64,000 bases of DNA from Leidyana gryllorum EB-2025a (GCA_048772705.1 JBLWGC010000092.1:124001-188000); one strand, 5' to 3'; numbered from the stretch's first letter, positions 10,050-22,619 are shown. Notes: generated from the sequence alone by a model not told the origin. Made by a program: numbers and translations.

Positions 10050-11988
10050 TCAGACGACGCTGTACAGATCGTGGCTCGGCAATCCGTGACACGTTTCGTT
10101 CACGTAATGCATCATCAAATTGCCGAGCGGCTCGTATGGACTGAAGGCATATTTCTGAATCAAATATGGATTGATGGGGCGTTTGATAATCACTACTCGT
10201 ACCTGCTTCCTAGAACATGCGTCGTCAGTGAACTCCCTGAAGGCGTGGTAGCATGGTCCCTCTTGCCCTTGGAAGCACGGGAAAACAGGAGTCAAGAACT
10301 TGGGGAACTGGCCGGGTATGATCTCAATATTGGTAGGCTCAATCGCCTCGTTCGGGTTAACAAAAGCCCCTTTGGTCGGCGACTGGTACATGAGGTCTTC
10401 TTGGCAATCTTGAAGTCGGAAGAAATAGTAAATGGGCCCCGCTTTCTCCAAGATTGTCTCGACTTGACCGATGGTCGGCTTGTTTATGTTCCAGATGCAA
10501 GCTTCGCGACCTATCCACTCCAATAGGATGCCATCGAATATGGGATGGTTCATAATCACTTGAGTAATCAGAGACCAATTCGGGTTGTCGTAAGCTATCC
10601 CGTAAATCTTGTATCGCTCGCCATTCTTGCGATACGTCTTTCGCAGGGTCAGTATGGCTTCATAGTACGCCGCTTCTCGCTCAGTTTGCATTTCCGTGGT
10701 CATGGGAATGTAGATGCCAGTTGCGCGCATCGCCTCCGCACCATACAGACACTTCTCAACCACTTCTGCATTGGTGAATGGGTAACAGTACATCACAATC
10801 TCATCCGGCCATGTACGGTATGGACTTGGGGGTAGTGGTGGCGTGGCCAGAATCTCCTCGTCGGTGATATTGACTGGGGTATATTGGTGACGGTTCTTCA
10901 CCATTGAAACCATTCCTGTCAAAGGCGGTGGTGGCTCATCGAAATATGCTGCTGGCAAAACTCCAGCGTAACTCCGCGGAGGAGTGCCGCCCTCGCTGGA
11001 CTGGGCTGCTTGTATCCGCTTCAACCTGGCTTCAATGTCTTCTTGCATCTGCGCTTGATAATCTTGCCAAACACCCCAACGAGCAAGATTGACTGAGTCA
11101 TCTGCCTCCCCGTAATATACAGCTTCTTCCATGCCATCTTGCAGCAGAGCAGCAAGAGGATCAAGCACCGGTTTGGGGTACCCGATGTTATGCTCAATGG
11201 TAGCATTTGTGTGTTCCTTGCCAGCCGAAGCTGTAGTCTTGATATTGCTCACTTTGGAGGTGGTGTGTGGGGCCGATGAAACTGCAGTGGTGGAAGCGGT
11301 CGTGGTCGTGACTTTGGGTACCGACGAAGTTGACGACATTGCTAGTGGTGTTGCAGCTCTACTTTGTGAGACCACCAGAGCCGTGGAGGTGGAGACCGTC
11401 GATGTACTACTACTGGAACTATCACTATCCTCAGGAGCTGGCTGGACTTGGGGAACTGATTGAGTTGATGATGCCAACGGTGGTGGAGGTGTATAGTGCT
11501 CGGCGGGGGGTGGGAGAGGTTGAGCAAATGTGGTCGTGGTGTAGCCAGGGACGGATGGCGCTGGTTGGGCGATTGGGTTTTGGAGTATCGGTTGAGACGG
11601 AGCCACCAGCGGAACAAGAAGCTCTGGTTGTGTCGGCAAAGGGTAAACGAGAGGTGCCGATAATTGCGGAGTCGGCTGCGGTACCACACGCTGTTCGATC
11701 GGGCGTTGAGTGAGAACAGGGTGTTGAATGGGTGCTGACACGCGTTGTTGAGCCACCGGCTGAGAATATGAGGCGCTCATCTGCGAGGAGGGCGCTAAGT
11801 ACTGCGGAGAGTTGGGAAGACCGTTTGCAGGCTGCTGAGATATGAAACAAAGAAAATGACGGACTGGATACCTGGCTGTTTGCCTGTGGGGCTAAGGGGC
11901 CTCCCATGTACACATACGAAACCGTTCCAGGCGAAGGGTCAGCCGAGGCGTGCTGCCAGAGGGCTATCCATATGCCGGAGCGCCACAT
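10050..11988 (-). CDS. Hypothetical protein with Pro/Gln/Ser-rich N-half and folded C-half
   Basis: Exons 11988-11872 and 11834-10050 (633 aa) with the ATG of MWRSGIWIALW. Joining the exons keeps the PQ-rich character on both sides of a 37 bp intron. Residues to about 270 are disordered (Pro, Gln, Ser/Thr tracts). The rest is a globular region rich in aromatic residues with blocks such as DEIVMYCYPFTNAEVVEKCL, ILLEWIGREACIWNINKPT and GPIYYFFRLQDCQ. I recognise no domain. An upstream exon starting near 12096 (MVAAVLVWPRRK) is in frame through a weak donor, so the start is uncertain. It lies downstream of the J-domain gene on the same strand. Confidence 0.6.
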
Positions 11989-12089
11989 GTCTCCCACCTA
12001 CACACGCGTGTGTTATCACTCTTGATGTTCGTGATCATCAGGGAGCGCTCCCGGTGCGACTTTCCGTCTTGGCCAAACTAGAACTGCAG

Positions 12090-14465
12090 CTACCATTGTG
12101 AGCGGGAGGGCCGTCTGGGTTCGAATGTATCTGGAACGAGGTTTTGTGTGCTTACCGCCAAGAGAGGGTGGCCAGCCCACCAGTATTGCAACGCTTCTTT
12201 ATGAGACAGTTTCCAACGGGGCGCACATGGGTAATGGCTTCCGAAGTTTCGCACCACCCAGCTTTGAGCTATCGGTTTGCCCACGACAGTAGCGCATTGG
12301 AAGGGTAATGGGTACCACTGGGAATGTCGTATTGGTTGCCACATTCAAATCCTACCTCCTTGTCAGCCTCTGAGTTGTATGAGGCGCTCCCGAGGTCCAG
12401 ATGCAGCTTGGTCTTTCCACCTTGCACAAGGCGAGTGAAAGCACTGCCTAGGGCTCCGAGGGGTTGAGTGTGCAACCTGAGGTGCTGCACAAGGCGTGTG
12501 GAGTGTTCTTCCATGGGGGGAGTATCATCAGTTTCATACTCGTCGGCTTCCGCTAAATCTTCATTATCTCCTAATTGATCCGGCAGTGTAACTGCGGCAG
12601 GTGCTGTGGGCATTTCACTGTAAGAGTGCGTACCTGAATTGAGGTAATCCTCTGTCCCTCGGATGTCAGCTTTGCTCAAGCTTTTGATTGGATCTACTCT
12701 AAGAGAGCACAGGATGCTGCAGTGTACCCGAAAGATTGCATCTCAACGATGTGACAGGGTGTTGGGGCTTACCGAACATTCTCTTCTTTGCTCTTGCAGA
12801 GGAAAGGGAGATTCTCCTCGAAAACGGGCAATTCATTGTTGCGGACAATATTGACCAGTGCTTCAGCCAGTTCGCGGTGCGCGACTGCAGCTGGGGTTTC
12901 CAACAGGTCCTCTGGTTCTTCGGACACTCGAAGGTCGATCTTATCCAATTGCCAGTGGCTGGAGGGGAGTTGTACGATTGAAAGAGTGTTGTTGCCCGCT
13001 GCGTCAGGGGCCAGGATTAAGCCTTTGGTAGCCTTGGGGAGGTCGCCCAAATAGTCGCTGAGCGTTTCGACGAGATCTGGTGTATCGATATAGATCCAAT
13101 CGAATAGAGAGGCAGTTCGCAGTGCCATGGCCTTATGGAGGGTGGAGGGAGCGCGTCCACTAGTGAGGACGACGTAAAGGCGTCCATCTGGGGCATTAGG
13201 AGTGTTCAAAAGCAACGACTTGAGGTCATGAGCAGAGCCGGTCCATTTTCTGAGTACATCTGGCACTCCCTCTTGCAGCCAAGAGACGAGATGGCGTGGT
13301 TGAAAGTGTAGCATCTTATCATAGACATTGGGAACTCCGCCGGGGGTTAAGGTCATAATCGCAGGAGTGATTCGCAATTTAACGGGCAGCAGTTTGTCAG
13401 CCAGCGGATCAGTGGCATCAACTCGCATGAAGGAGATTCTGCCGTAGAAGCGAGCTGCTAACTCAGTCCAGAGCGGTATCAGATTTTCCGTCCACTCGGA
13501 TCTCGGATCTGCTATGAGGAAAGTCCAGACTCCAGATATGTCGGGAGGTGTCCAGAGCTGACGGTGGTCGAGAGAGGGAGCCACAATGCTCTCCCAGGCA
13601 GGCCGAGTCAGCAGATACTCAGTGGCTTGGAGGTTGCTGAAAAAGGCATGGGAGGACCCACTGGTGACCTTTTGGGTTTGGTCATACAGGCTTCGCCGCT
13701 TGTCATCGGCCAGTAGCTTATAAGCCTCATTGATGTGCTGAAGTGTCGTGGATGGCAAACAAGCTGATTGTTATTCAGACACTCACCCTGAACTTTTGAT
13801 GACACTCTTCGTCACAGCCTTGTTCCCTCTTGTCGGGATGCCATTCCAGACTCAGTTTGCGATGAGCGCGTCGTATATCAGCTCGTGTGGCTGTCCGAGG
13901 CACATCCAACAGCTCATACGGGTCCACTTCGAGCGTGTGTGTGGAGGTGATCATCGAATGGTACTGGTCTTCGCCGGATTTCAAAGCAAAAAGGACAACG
14001 ATCAACAGCACAATCGCCAGGATTCGGAAGGGAGCCTTCCTCATTGTGTTGAGAAGAGCTTTGGTGAATACCATTTTCTCTTCGGCTCCCACATCTGTTT
14101 GAGTGCTGCTGCGGAAGGAGTTGAGAATCTGGTCAATATCCTCGTCTTGATGACGTCGCTGTTGAGCTGGTTGCTTCTTGGTTTGTTTAGGCGAAGCGAC
14201 TTTGGCCCCTTTGGGAGGCGGCTGAGAGGAAGCTTTGGAACCCGCGCCAAAAGAGCGGTCAGCAGCTACCTTCAGGGCCTCTTTGAATGCCTGTAACACA
14301 TAAGTTTGAGGGTGGAGGATCAACCATCACCTGGTCACTGGCCCGAGTGGGTTCAGTTCCAGCATTCTCTGGCACTATTGCGGCCTTAACATCGTCCAGG
14401 TTAGAGAATGCCTTCTCTTTCCCATCGAAAGACCCGTGTTTCGCCGCGCCACGTTTGCGGGGCAT
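12090..14465 (-). CDS. Membrane J-domain protein with thioredoxin-like region
   Basis: Hsp70 co-chaperone. Exons are 14465-14331, 14290-13787, 13737-12773, 12716-12356 and 12317-12090 (about 730 aa). A hydrophobic segment (FRILAIVLLIVVLFAL) precedes a J domain with an intact HPD motif (LEWHPDK) and the helix INEAYKLLADDKRR. The next 200 residues resemble a thioredoxin fold (VWTFLIADPRSEWTENLIPLW, ISFMRVDATDPLADKL, cis-proline ITPAIMTLTPGG) without a CXXC. This is similar in plan to DNAJC16-type ER proteins, although here the membrane helix comes first. The C-terminal exons (WW pairs, acidic loop) are unfamiliar. The last exon may be spliced again at 12155, so the exact C-terminus is uncertain. 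The start is 30 bp after the SRP receptor stop. Confidence 0.75.
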
Positions 14466-14495
14466 GAAGACTATGTAAAATTAGTGCTATGGTTT

Positions 14496-16241
14496 CTAAG
14501 CAAGTAGCGTTTCTACAGCATCTTTGGGCTACAATCGTTCGAAGACACAGAGTCAATGCTCGCGGGGCGACGCCACTTACCTCCAACACTCTCAAATCTT
14601 CGTAGGTCTGGCCAGTGCCAACGAAAAATATGGGTCGTTCACTCTGATATGCCAGTGAAATGGCTGCTCCGATCTGTTATATGGAGTCTTACATCCGAAG
14701 CGAACCCGGGACGTTGGTCCTACCTTGTCATCCACACAGTCAAATTTGCTCAGAATAATACCGTCAACTCCCCGTAGTCTGCCTCGCCCAGCTGTACCCA
14801 CACGCACTGCTTGGTCGAACTTTTGCAGCTGATCCAAGCCATCATTCCCGACCAATGCCTCTCCGACGAAAAGTAAAAGGTCGGGGCTGCAGAGTGCCAC
14901 GAGTTTGCCCAAAGCATCCATCAAAGGGGCGTTGTCCTGTGGCAGCGTGCTCGTTACTGGGAAGCTACGTGGGCAGGTGGGAACTAACCTGCATCCGTCC
15001 CGCTGTGTCTATGAGCACCACATCGATGCCGTCCTCTTTGGCTTGCCTCAACGCGCCTTGGGCTACAATATGCGGCTCCAAGCCATACCCTCGGTCGTAA
15101 AGAGTCATGCCAAGATTGGCCGAATGTCGCCGTAGTTGCTCGACGGCACCCGAACGGAAAGTATCGCAGGCTGCGATCATTACCGAACACTTCATCGAAC
15201 GTCGCATAAAGTGAGCGAGTTTCGCAAGGGTCGTAGACTTTCCTACACCGTTTACCCCCTGACAAGGTTTGCTTTCGAGTTTGTCAGTGACCCACCATAA
15301 CGACAATACTGAACACCCTATCAGCGGTCTTGGCGGCTGCAATCTCAGACATTAGATTTCGAACCCTGTGTGTGTTTCATTTCGGAATTCCCAGACATCC
15401 AGTGTGAGAAAGAGAGCGTCATACCGTTCAGGCGTTAAGATTCTTTGAAGGACCTTTTCGAATCCTCGGTAAACAACCCGCTTGCTGAGTTGCTGATCTG
15501 TAGGGATATCTTTGCAGACAGCGTCAGCAATGGCACGAGCCGCGCCCACGGCAACGTTCTTAGCTTCGAGCTTCCAGACAATCTCGGCAATCATCTCATT
15601 ATAACTTGAGTACAAGGCACTGTCTGGGTCAGGCCATAGGTTGCGGTTTAGCCATTTGAACAATCGGAATATGAAGGAAGCTACGATCAGTCGCGCGTTA
15701 AAGGTGTCCATCCACCCAAACTTACGCGGCGGATCGGGTTTCTTGCGAGCTTTATCTATTGCTTCCTGCTTCAGCCGTTGCTTGCACTCCCGCTCATGCT
15801 GCATTTTGGATTTCCTGAGTGGGGTCCGTTCGGACGGGTCCAAAACTTACCCGCTGGAAGGCAAGAATCCAGTCGGGGGAGAGCTCGAAGGGTGATAGGG
15901 GGTCCCGGACGGTGTACTGGTGCAGCAACCACGTGAGCACAGCCAGAACCTGTGTGGCATCCACCATGGCCACAGCATTCGGTTTGATGGCCGCCATGCC
16001 AACGAGCCCTCCTTCTTTGACAAAGTACACTCCAGGAGCTTCCTCATGAAGACCCTGGGTTGCAGGAAAGGGATGACGAGGGGGGAGGGGGGTGCTGACG
16101 CCTTACTGCAGTTAGGGTTCCGCCTCTATCGAGAGCGGGACTCCAGTAGTCGTAGATATCGTCTTGAGGCTCATACTGCCATAAAACTACGCCTCCGCTG
16201 GTGGCGATTAGGAAGGACTTGAAGGCATCGGCGATGGTCAT
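14496..16241 (-). CDS. SRPRA: Signal recognition particle receptor subunit alpha
   Basis: GTPase that docks ribosome-SRP complexes at the ER. Eight exons: 16241-16107, 16054-15851, 15798-15397, 15343-15296, 15258-14989, 14936-14724, 14673-14581 and 14528-14496 (465 aa). The N-terminal longin-like SRX region carries GGVVLWQYE. Then comes a basic linker, the N domain (LEAKNVAVGAARAIADAV, LQRILTPERYDAL), and the G domain: G1 GVNGVGKST, the DTFRSGAVEQLRRH insertion, DTAGRMQ, VGEALVGND, SKFD, and VGTGQTYEDL. The join at 15344-15396 uses a weak GTCTGG donor and TCTGAG acceptor, but restores exactly the family spacing between ILTPER and GVNGVGK. The start codon overlaps the stop of the upstream gene as ATGA. 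Confidence 0.92.
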
Positions 16242-17248
16242 AACATTTTCGGGGCGTTTTCGCCTGATTGCGAAGTGTCTTCATTCTCGAAAGGTAGTAG
16301 GGATGACATCTTCTCCAAGAAGGCCAAATCGTGGATCGAGAGACGGCGATTGCTGGGCTCGTCAAGGAGCATTCGCCGGGTGTCACGAGTCTTGGACATG
16401 ACAGACACCTGAATTCGGTATTGGAGGTAGAAGCTTGTCAGAAGCTTAGCAGCACTCATTTGGTGCTTGCGTGCCAAGAGATCGAGGCATTCGCCAATCA
16501 AACTGTCTTCGAGACGTGTGGCTACGTCCACATCGATGCACGTCTGAATTTGGATGCGCATATTGCGACAAAAGGTCGCTAAGCGTCTCTCGTATGACAG
16601 CGGGTCAACTTTGGTCAGAAGTACCTACAGGGGGGAGCAGAGATCAATGTTCCGACTGGGGACTATCTCACAAGAGGCATCATGGTGAAACTCGAAGAGT
16701 TCTGATAGAGGCTCTCTATGCTGCTGAAGGGCCAGTAGGCCAGGCCAATGGCTTTAAGCACACATCGGGGTCTTTTGGGAGCGTTGTACAACCGAGTCGT
16801 TGCGTGCCAGACTTCCAGCTGGCGACCTGTTGTGAGCGGAGGACGCACTACGAGAATGATATGTGCTACGATGCTGGGACGGTCATATACTCCCATGAAC
16901 TGGAGAGCCCTTTCATATAGTGGAGCCACATCACGACCCGTCTCAGGCTTTATGATCAGGGTGATGCAGATGTGAGTCTCCGGCTGGCGACGCAGGTCCG
17001 CAGCCTCGGACAGCGCGAGCAGTACGTCCCTATGGGTCTGTTCGACGACATTTTTCTACCACACAATAGCAACTTCTACGCAGTACCTCTTCAACGACGA
17101 AGTGTACATATCCATCTTTCCATGCCTCCAGTATGAGCGCCCGGCAATCAGATCCGCACTGCGAGGTGAGGTCTAAACCAATCCATGGCACAGCTGCTCC
17201 ATTGGCCAGCTGATAGGCCGGTACAGCACCCACTATGGTGCTGGGCAT
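16238..17248 (-). CDS. Aldo/keto-reductase-like protein, probable pseudoenzyme
   Basis: Exons 17248-17087, 17037-16672 and 16624-16238 (304 aa, the normal AKR length). Similarity to the AKR barrel is in order: N-terminal YQLANGAAVPWIGLDL, helix EAWKDGYVHFV, a middle strand where the family has DLYLIHWP but this protein has AHIILVVRPP, and the C-terminal helices CLDLLARKHQMSAAKLL plus RLSIHDLAFLEKM. The catalytic Asp/Tyr pair (family HIDTA..YGNE) and the catalytic His of IHWP appear replaced. What is seen is a degenerate barrel with open reading frame and good splice sites, so I infer a retained non-catalytic role or a changed active site rather than a pseudogene. The stop TGA overlaps the SRP receptor start. 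Confidence 0.65.
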
Positions 17249-17301
17249 TCTTTGTATGTCCCACGTACCTCGAGGTCCCGGCAACTTTTTTTTGGGCCTG
17301 A

Positions 17302-20300
17302 ATGACCAGTTTGATAGAGCTAGTGGCTGTATACTGGGAATACTATAGAAATTCAGGGGAGGTGGCAATAAAGCGTACTGAAGCGGTCTCGGGCGTCCTC
17401 AATGTATTGACAGAACAGTCTCCATCAGACGCCCTCCCACTCCTCGTAGAAGGGATACTCAAGACCTCCTTCCAAGCTCCAGCCGCACTGCAGAGAAGGG
17501 GAACCACGGAATTCCTTCTAGATCTCTTTAAGACCACCGAGAAAGGTTTTTTCAGCCAACTCATCTATGCCAATCCCACAGCTTTCATTGACTTGGTGCA
17601 GATCATCGCCAAGCAAACCAGCGATTGGCACTGTGTCGCCACCACCCTGCTGCCTCTAATTACCTTATTGCTGGAGTTATTACCCGACGCTCTAACATCT
17701 CATACCGTCACCCCGCCGGAATATCTCCTCGATCCAAATGGCCAGTCATTATCCTATCGCACACGCCCTGTCGGTGCCACTCAAGAGGAACCCGAGATGA
17801 TCGATTTCTCTGCGGACGCTGCGGTGTTGTCCAAGAACACTACCACGGCCTCGCCTCACCACAAACCGGAAGCTTTTGTGCTGAACGACCCGCCCACCGT
17901 TCCTCTGGCTATCCTCCTGATATCGGCGCCCCTCATATATGTATTCGGTCCCAACTTTGCCGACTCTGTCAGGACCTCACTCTACGACTTTCTACAAGTC
18001 GCCATCAATAATTACCCAGATGGTAAGCTACCATTCGCAACATAGGGGGTGTCGTATGTGTGTGCGTGCGTTCGTTCGTTCAATCATCACCGACATACTG
18101 TGGTGACATGGAGATAAGCAGGCTGCACAGCAAGTCGCCGACAACCAGTAGCTGGCAGCTAGGTTCCCGGCTCCGGTAGAACCTTCGTTCACGTTCATCG
18201 CATATATGTATTTGCACACACGCGAGTATACACGCACATTCATTCTTTTCGATTGCAGCGATACGGGATGTCATTGGCCCTCGGTTTGTATCGGAGGCTC
18301 TCTACCAGATGGTAGACGAGCAGCGGCCGGTAGAATTGTTGCAATGTTTCAAGTTGATAGTGACTATTCGTAAGAGCATTCCATCGTGCTTCATTGAGGA
18401 GTCTCCGGAGGCGGCATTCCCCAAGATTCCTCTGACGAGAGACTCGTCCGCCAGCAGAAGTAGTGATAAGAGCAAGAATGACAAAGAGCAGGAGAACACT
18501 GCTCCCGAACTGCAACTGGTCGAGTGGCACCACCGCGACCTATATTCTGCTTTCCTGACGGCCTATATTGGCATTCTGGATCGCATATTGAATCAAGCAG
18601 GGCCTGATTGTCAGCTAAAGACCCATTTGATATTGGGACTCGGGGACGCAGCCCTTTCCTGGGAAACGCGGTTGCTCCCAGCCTTCTTTGAGAAGTGTTT
18701 GGACGAGATCGTGAATGAGAAGATCTCGACGGATTTGATTGTTCGGTTGCTGTTGTACACTGTCAGCAGAGCGAGTCCTCTGGCACTGCGATATTTGCTG
18801 ATTCCGGTGATAGAATTGGCCAAAATCGTCATGTGGACCAATCAGCGCGCCGATGGGTTGGAGGAGTGTCTACAAGTCCTGTTGGTGGCAGTGATTGGGC
18901 GGTCGTTGGAGGATTCCAATAAGGTGTGGCGGAACGCAGTGGGAGAGTTTGACGGACTCGACCAATTGAGTACATTGGACTTCCACCAGGAATTGCCTTC
19001 AAGCGAGCAAGGGGCCTTTGATGATTTGATAGCTGCAATTGTTAATCTTTTGACCCTTCTGATCCCACCCAAGGCTTCCCGTACGACAACGCTGCCCCAT
19101 CACAACAGCACTCCTTTCATCGCGAGCTCTTGGCTGTTACGGACAGTAGCCATGTCGTCATTGGCGGGAGCTGCGATAGCCTGGAGTGTGTTTATCGGCC
19201 CGTTGGCGACGGTGTTGGATAAGGATATGGGTAATCTCCAGGCCGGGCCGGCTGCTGCGGCTGTTCGGGCGAATCTGATGAAGGATATTCTCAGATACTT
19301 TTGTCTGTATGTATGCCGTTGGCTGCCGAAAGTGAAGGATGAGCAACACTTCCGGCATTGGATCACGACAGTAATCCGTGAAGAGCAACTGAGTCCCATT
19401 CTGAGCAGGCTGGAGGACGAGTCGGCAGACATGGGGGCTGTGGGAGAGGAGCGATTGAGAAACACTTTACAACAGATCAAAGCTCTCTGTAATGTGATAC
19501 ATTGTCTGGGAGAGTCGGCCAACCTGCAAGCCACAGTGGTCCACACGCAGTTTGATCTCAACTTGACGTGTGCTGTTGTCAGTACCTACGATTCCGACAC
19601 CGTTCACAACTGGATTGAGGGTTTTTTGGTCGGAGGGTGTGTGAGTGAAGCTGAGAAGCGGGCCATTCTGAGCTGTCCGGAGTTACTTGAGCCTTTACTG
19701 AACTCCGTTCTGAAGAACTGGGAGCAGGGCGCTGAAGTATTTTTGTCAACGGGAGATCAGAGTCCCGTTCTGAATGTGGCCTTCGATGCTGCAATCTTAG
19801 CATCCGAGTTGCGCAAGGTTCCTGACGACTTCCCTTCCATGGACGCCCTCACTATGCCTCTGCAACCGTGGTTCCGTCAGTGCGCGCAGCTGTACAAAAG
19901 GAGTGTCGAGGGGGACAGTGAGGAGTCTTTCATCCGTCAATACATCCCCCGTTTGGCAAAACGCCTGGCCGCTACTCATGACGAGAAGGCGCTCGCTCCT
20001 TTGATGACCAGACTGAGCCGTGTTGAGCCGGAGATATGTTTGGAACTGGCCGAGGCGACACTATTGGAATCGAAATGTGTCAAATCCCTCGATCTGCTCC
20101 CCACCAATGTGATCACCAAAGTCCTCGAGAATCCTGAGATTGCGGAAATGTTGTTACACAAAGAGTCGTTGCGTGGACTCATGTCCCAAGGGCCATCGTT
20201 ATCCCCCACAGTGTTTCTCGGTTTGCTAAGACCTCGAAGGGAAGAGATATCTCACTTTGCTACTCACTACGTACAACAAGCGCCGGATTACCTCAAATCC

Positions 20301-21135
20301 AACATTAGAGACCATCAGTTCATTCGGCTTCTGGCTCTGCTGACCTTGTGGGCTGAAGACAACTTGAAAGAAGCCACGACCGCGTGCCAGTCCCTCGACA
20401 CCGGAATCAAGTGTCGGTTGCTGTCTTTGGCAGCTGTCGGGTCGTACACCTTCACTGTTGCTGGTAACAACTTGAAGTTGATGGCTGACGACGAGGCTCG
20501 CGTTGTAGTGGAGCTGCAGCCTGGACTGGATAAGCTGCCCCAAGCCTTGGGTATGAAGGCAGATGGTACGGGACTCGCTGAGGGGGAATCAGTGGAGTGG
20601 CTGCAATCCTTGTGGATTCTGGGAAAGGAAGAGAAACAATTGACAGAAGATTTTGTGCATGAAGGCAGTGACTCGTGTTTGCGCATCTGTGTGTACGCGG
20701 AGACACTGAAGAGACAGAAGGACTGCCACGTGATTCTGCATTTGTTGTGTCAGATCGCCGAGTGGATCAGTGGTACGGTGTTGACAGAGTACCAACTGCT
20801 GATAATGGTCCATTTGATGTGTGAGGGTTTGAATATGGCTTCAAAAGCTGAGAGAAGTGAGGGTGACGAAGAATGTGCGCGACAAAGTCATCTTCAAAGC
20901 ATACTACTGCCAGCTGTGTCAAAGGTGAGGAAGTGTCTGTTTTTCTCTCGTTCTCTTTCCAACCAGCTTTTCTTTTCTGTAGTTATGTTACGCAAGCAAA
21001 TTGTTCGTTGAAGCGAACTCGCGTGCCGTACGGGCCTTGGGATCTCTATATTCCGTGGCCTGCCATACCTTGGATGCGGAGCTGAAAAGCGAGCTGCAGA
21101 ATATGTTGCGCAGGACCACAGCTTACGTCGAATGA
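17302..21135 (+). CDS. Large all-helical (HEAT/ARM-like) protein
   Basis: Exons 17302-18022, 18259-20924 and 20983-21135 (1179 aa). The first join completes an Ala codon, and the final exon gives a helix-rich tail ending TTAYVE. The sequence is almost entirely amphipathic helices rich in Leu, with blocks such as VLNVLTEQSPSDALPLLVEG and TLLPLITLLLELLPDALT. It is reminiscent of karyopherin or other alpha-solenoid proteins, but no diagnostic motif was recognised, so no function is assigned. The first intron is 236 bp. The start lies 53 bp from the divergent AKR-like start, and the stop is 7 bp from the opposing ISP-like stop. Confidence 0.7.
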
Positions 21136-21142
21136 ATAAAAG

Positions 21143-21649
21143 TTAGGCAACCGAAGGTCTTTTTGGTCTTTGCACGAACCGATAGGCAGCGGCCACGAAA
21201 GCTTGATTGATTTCGGGAGTATCGAAGCAGAAAACGATGCAGCTAGAATCCGCGGCCGAATACAAGGCAGAGCAACAAGCGTCCAGCTTAGCCTCAGTCT
21301 TGATCTTTGTCAGCTCTTCCGGCTGACTCAGCACACGATCGATTGCACTGAACGGTATCTCCTTCACCAGATCGAACTTGGACAGCTTGACCACCTTCGC
21401 CTCCACATCAACACGCAAGTCGCATTGAATTCCTAGGCCATTTGCCAGTAATATAAGTACTTCGAACCCTTCCTGGGCGCGCCGCATGAACTGTCCGACA
21501 GCGGCTTCACTTAATGGTTGTTGATCACCCCGGCGAGAGGATCCACGACTCGATTGCACGCGCCCATGAGGTGGCAAGGGTTGAATTGATATTGTTGCCA
21601 GCTCAGTATGGGCGTCATTGCTCTCGTGTGTTGAGCAGCACCCCCCCAT
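21143..21649 (-). CDS. ISP-like (inner membrane complex sub-compartment) PH-fold protein
   Basis: Single exon, 168 aa. The chosen ATG (21649) gives MGGCCSTHESND: Gly2 for myristoylation and adjacent cysteines for palmitoylation, the membrane-anchoring signature of apicomplexan ISP proteins. The body has the pattern of an ISP PH-like domain: LILLANGLGIQCDLRVDVEA, KEIPFSAIDRVL, then CIVFCFDTPEINQAFVAAAY. Upstream non-ATG codons keep the frame open but would bury the acylation motif. Together with the alveolins at 46-49 kb it points to an alveolate cortical membrane system. The family call rests on motif pattern only. The start is 28 bp from the divergent UBE2J start. Confidence 0.6.
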   Translation of the reverse strand: MGGCCSTHESNDAHTELATISIQPLPPHGRVQSSRGSSRRGDQQPLSEAAVGQFMRRAQEGFEVLILLANGLGIQCDLRVDVEAKVVKLSKFDLVKEIPFSAIDRVLSQPEELTKIKTEAKLDACCSALYSAADSSCIVFCFDTPEINQAFVAAAYRFVQRPKRPSVA

Positions 21650-21677
21650 CACGCCTAACGAAAAAACTCCACCAAAA

Positions 21678-22619
21678 ATGGCCCATAGACTGCTCAAGGA
21701 ATATACAGCGTTGCTCCGCTCACATCCGCCCCCTCACGGTATCAAATGTGCACCAGACCCGAACTCCAGCCTAAAATGGCATTTTGTCTTGTACGCAAAC
21801 ACCACGCGCGGAACACACTCACTACTGTAGCGACGATTTTCCTCCCGAGTCACCCTATCATGAAGGAGTCTACCACGGCATATTGGTTAGTGCGTGCCTA
21901 GTCTGTCTATTTGATAATCCGTCTCTCTCCAATATATATCTGGCTGGCCATTATCGCCCATTGAATTGCTGCAGACGTACCCATCTGATTATCCCTTCAA
22001 GCCTCCCAACATCAAGATGTTCACACCCAGTGGGCGCTTCGCCATCAACACCTCTCTCTGCTTCTCAATGAGCGATTTCCACCCCGAGACGTGGCAGCCA
22101 GCTTGGCGTCTCGAAACGATACTCATTGCGCTTTACTCCTTCTTCAGAGGTACACTCAGGAGACATCGGCTGCTGATCATCACTTCTCGCAGATGAAGCG
22201 GATCCAGCGACAGCTGGTTCCATCAAGACTCCCGTTTCCGAGCGGAGATTATTGGCACGCGCGTGAGGCTCTCCCCCGATCACCCACACATCAGCTAGCG
22301 AACTCCTTCCCCTTCAGATCCTTGGGCCACAACTGGCAGTCTCCCGTCTTCCGTCAGCTCTTTCCGGATTTTGACCCGGCGAAACGGTCAGGCAAAGTGG
22401 CCGCTCCCAGTGCTCCACCACCCTCTCAAGAGACCAGTGCCGCCCAATCTTCTGCTCCCAGTCGGCCAGCGGTCTCATTAGGTCAGTGATACCATGTCGA
22501 TGCAGCTCTTTCTTCCAGTTAGGGGGTGGGTAACAATATCATCGGGGCTATGGGCCATGGTGGCGATTTTTCTCTGTCTATGGTCCTCCCGGCTCTTCTC
22601 AGGGGGGTTGGGGAGCTGA
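21678..22619 (+). CDS. Tail-anchored ubiquitin-conjugating enzyme E2 J (Ubc6 type)
   Basis: E2 of ER-associated degradation. Six exons: 21678-21790, 21831-21885, 21975-22149, 22193-22262, 22318-22481 and 22519-22619 (225 aa). It has the UBE2J features: RLLKEYTALLRS at the N-terminus, GVYHG, YPFKPPNIKMFTPSGRF, the catalytic cysteine in TSLCFSMSDFHPETWQPAW, and the GSIKTPVSERRLLARAS motif after the core. The last exon encodes a C-terminal hydrophobic anchor (ISSGLWAMVAIFLCLW), as in Ubc6/UBE2J. The fifth exon is chosen with acceptor CCCTTCAG at 22317 because only it keeps the frame. It lies 221 bp upstream of another E2-fold gene on the same strand. Confidence 0.88.

Noticed and set aside
12105-12145. 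tRNA-like ggttcgaat motif
   Set aside because: No acceptor stem or anticodon arm can be drawn around it, and it lies at the end of the J-domain gene.
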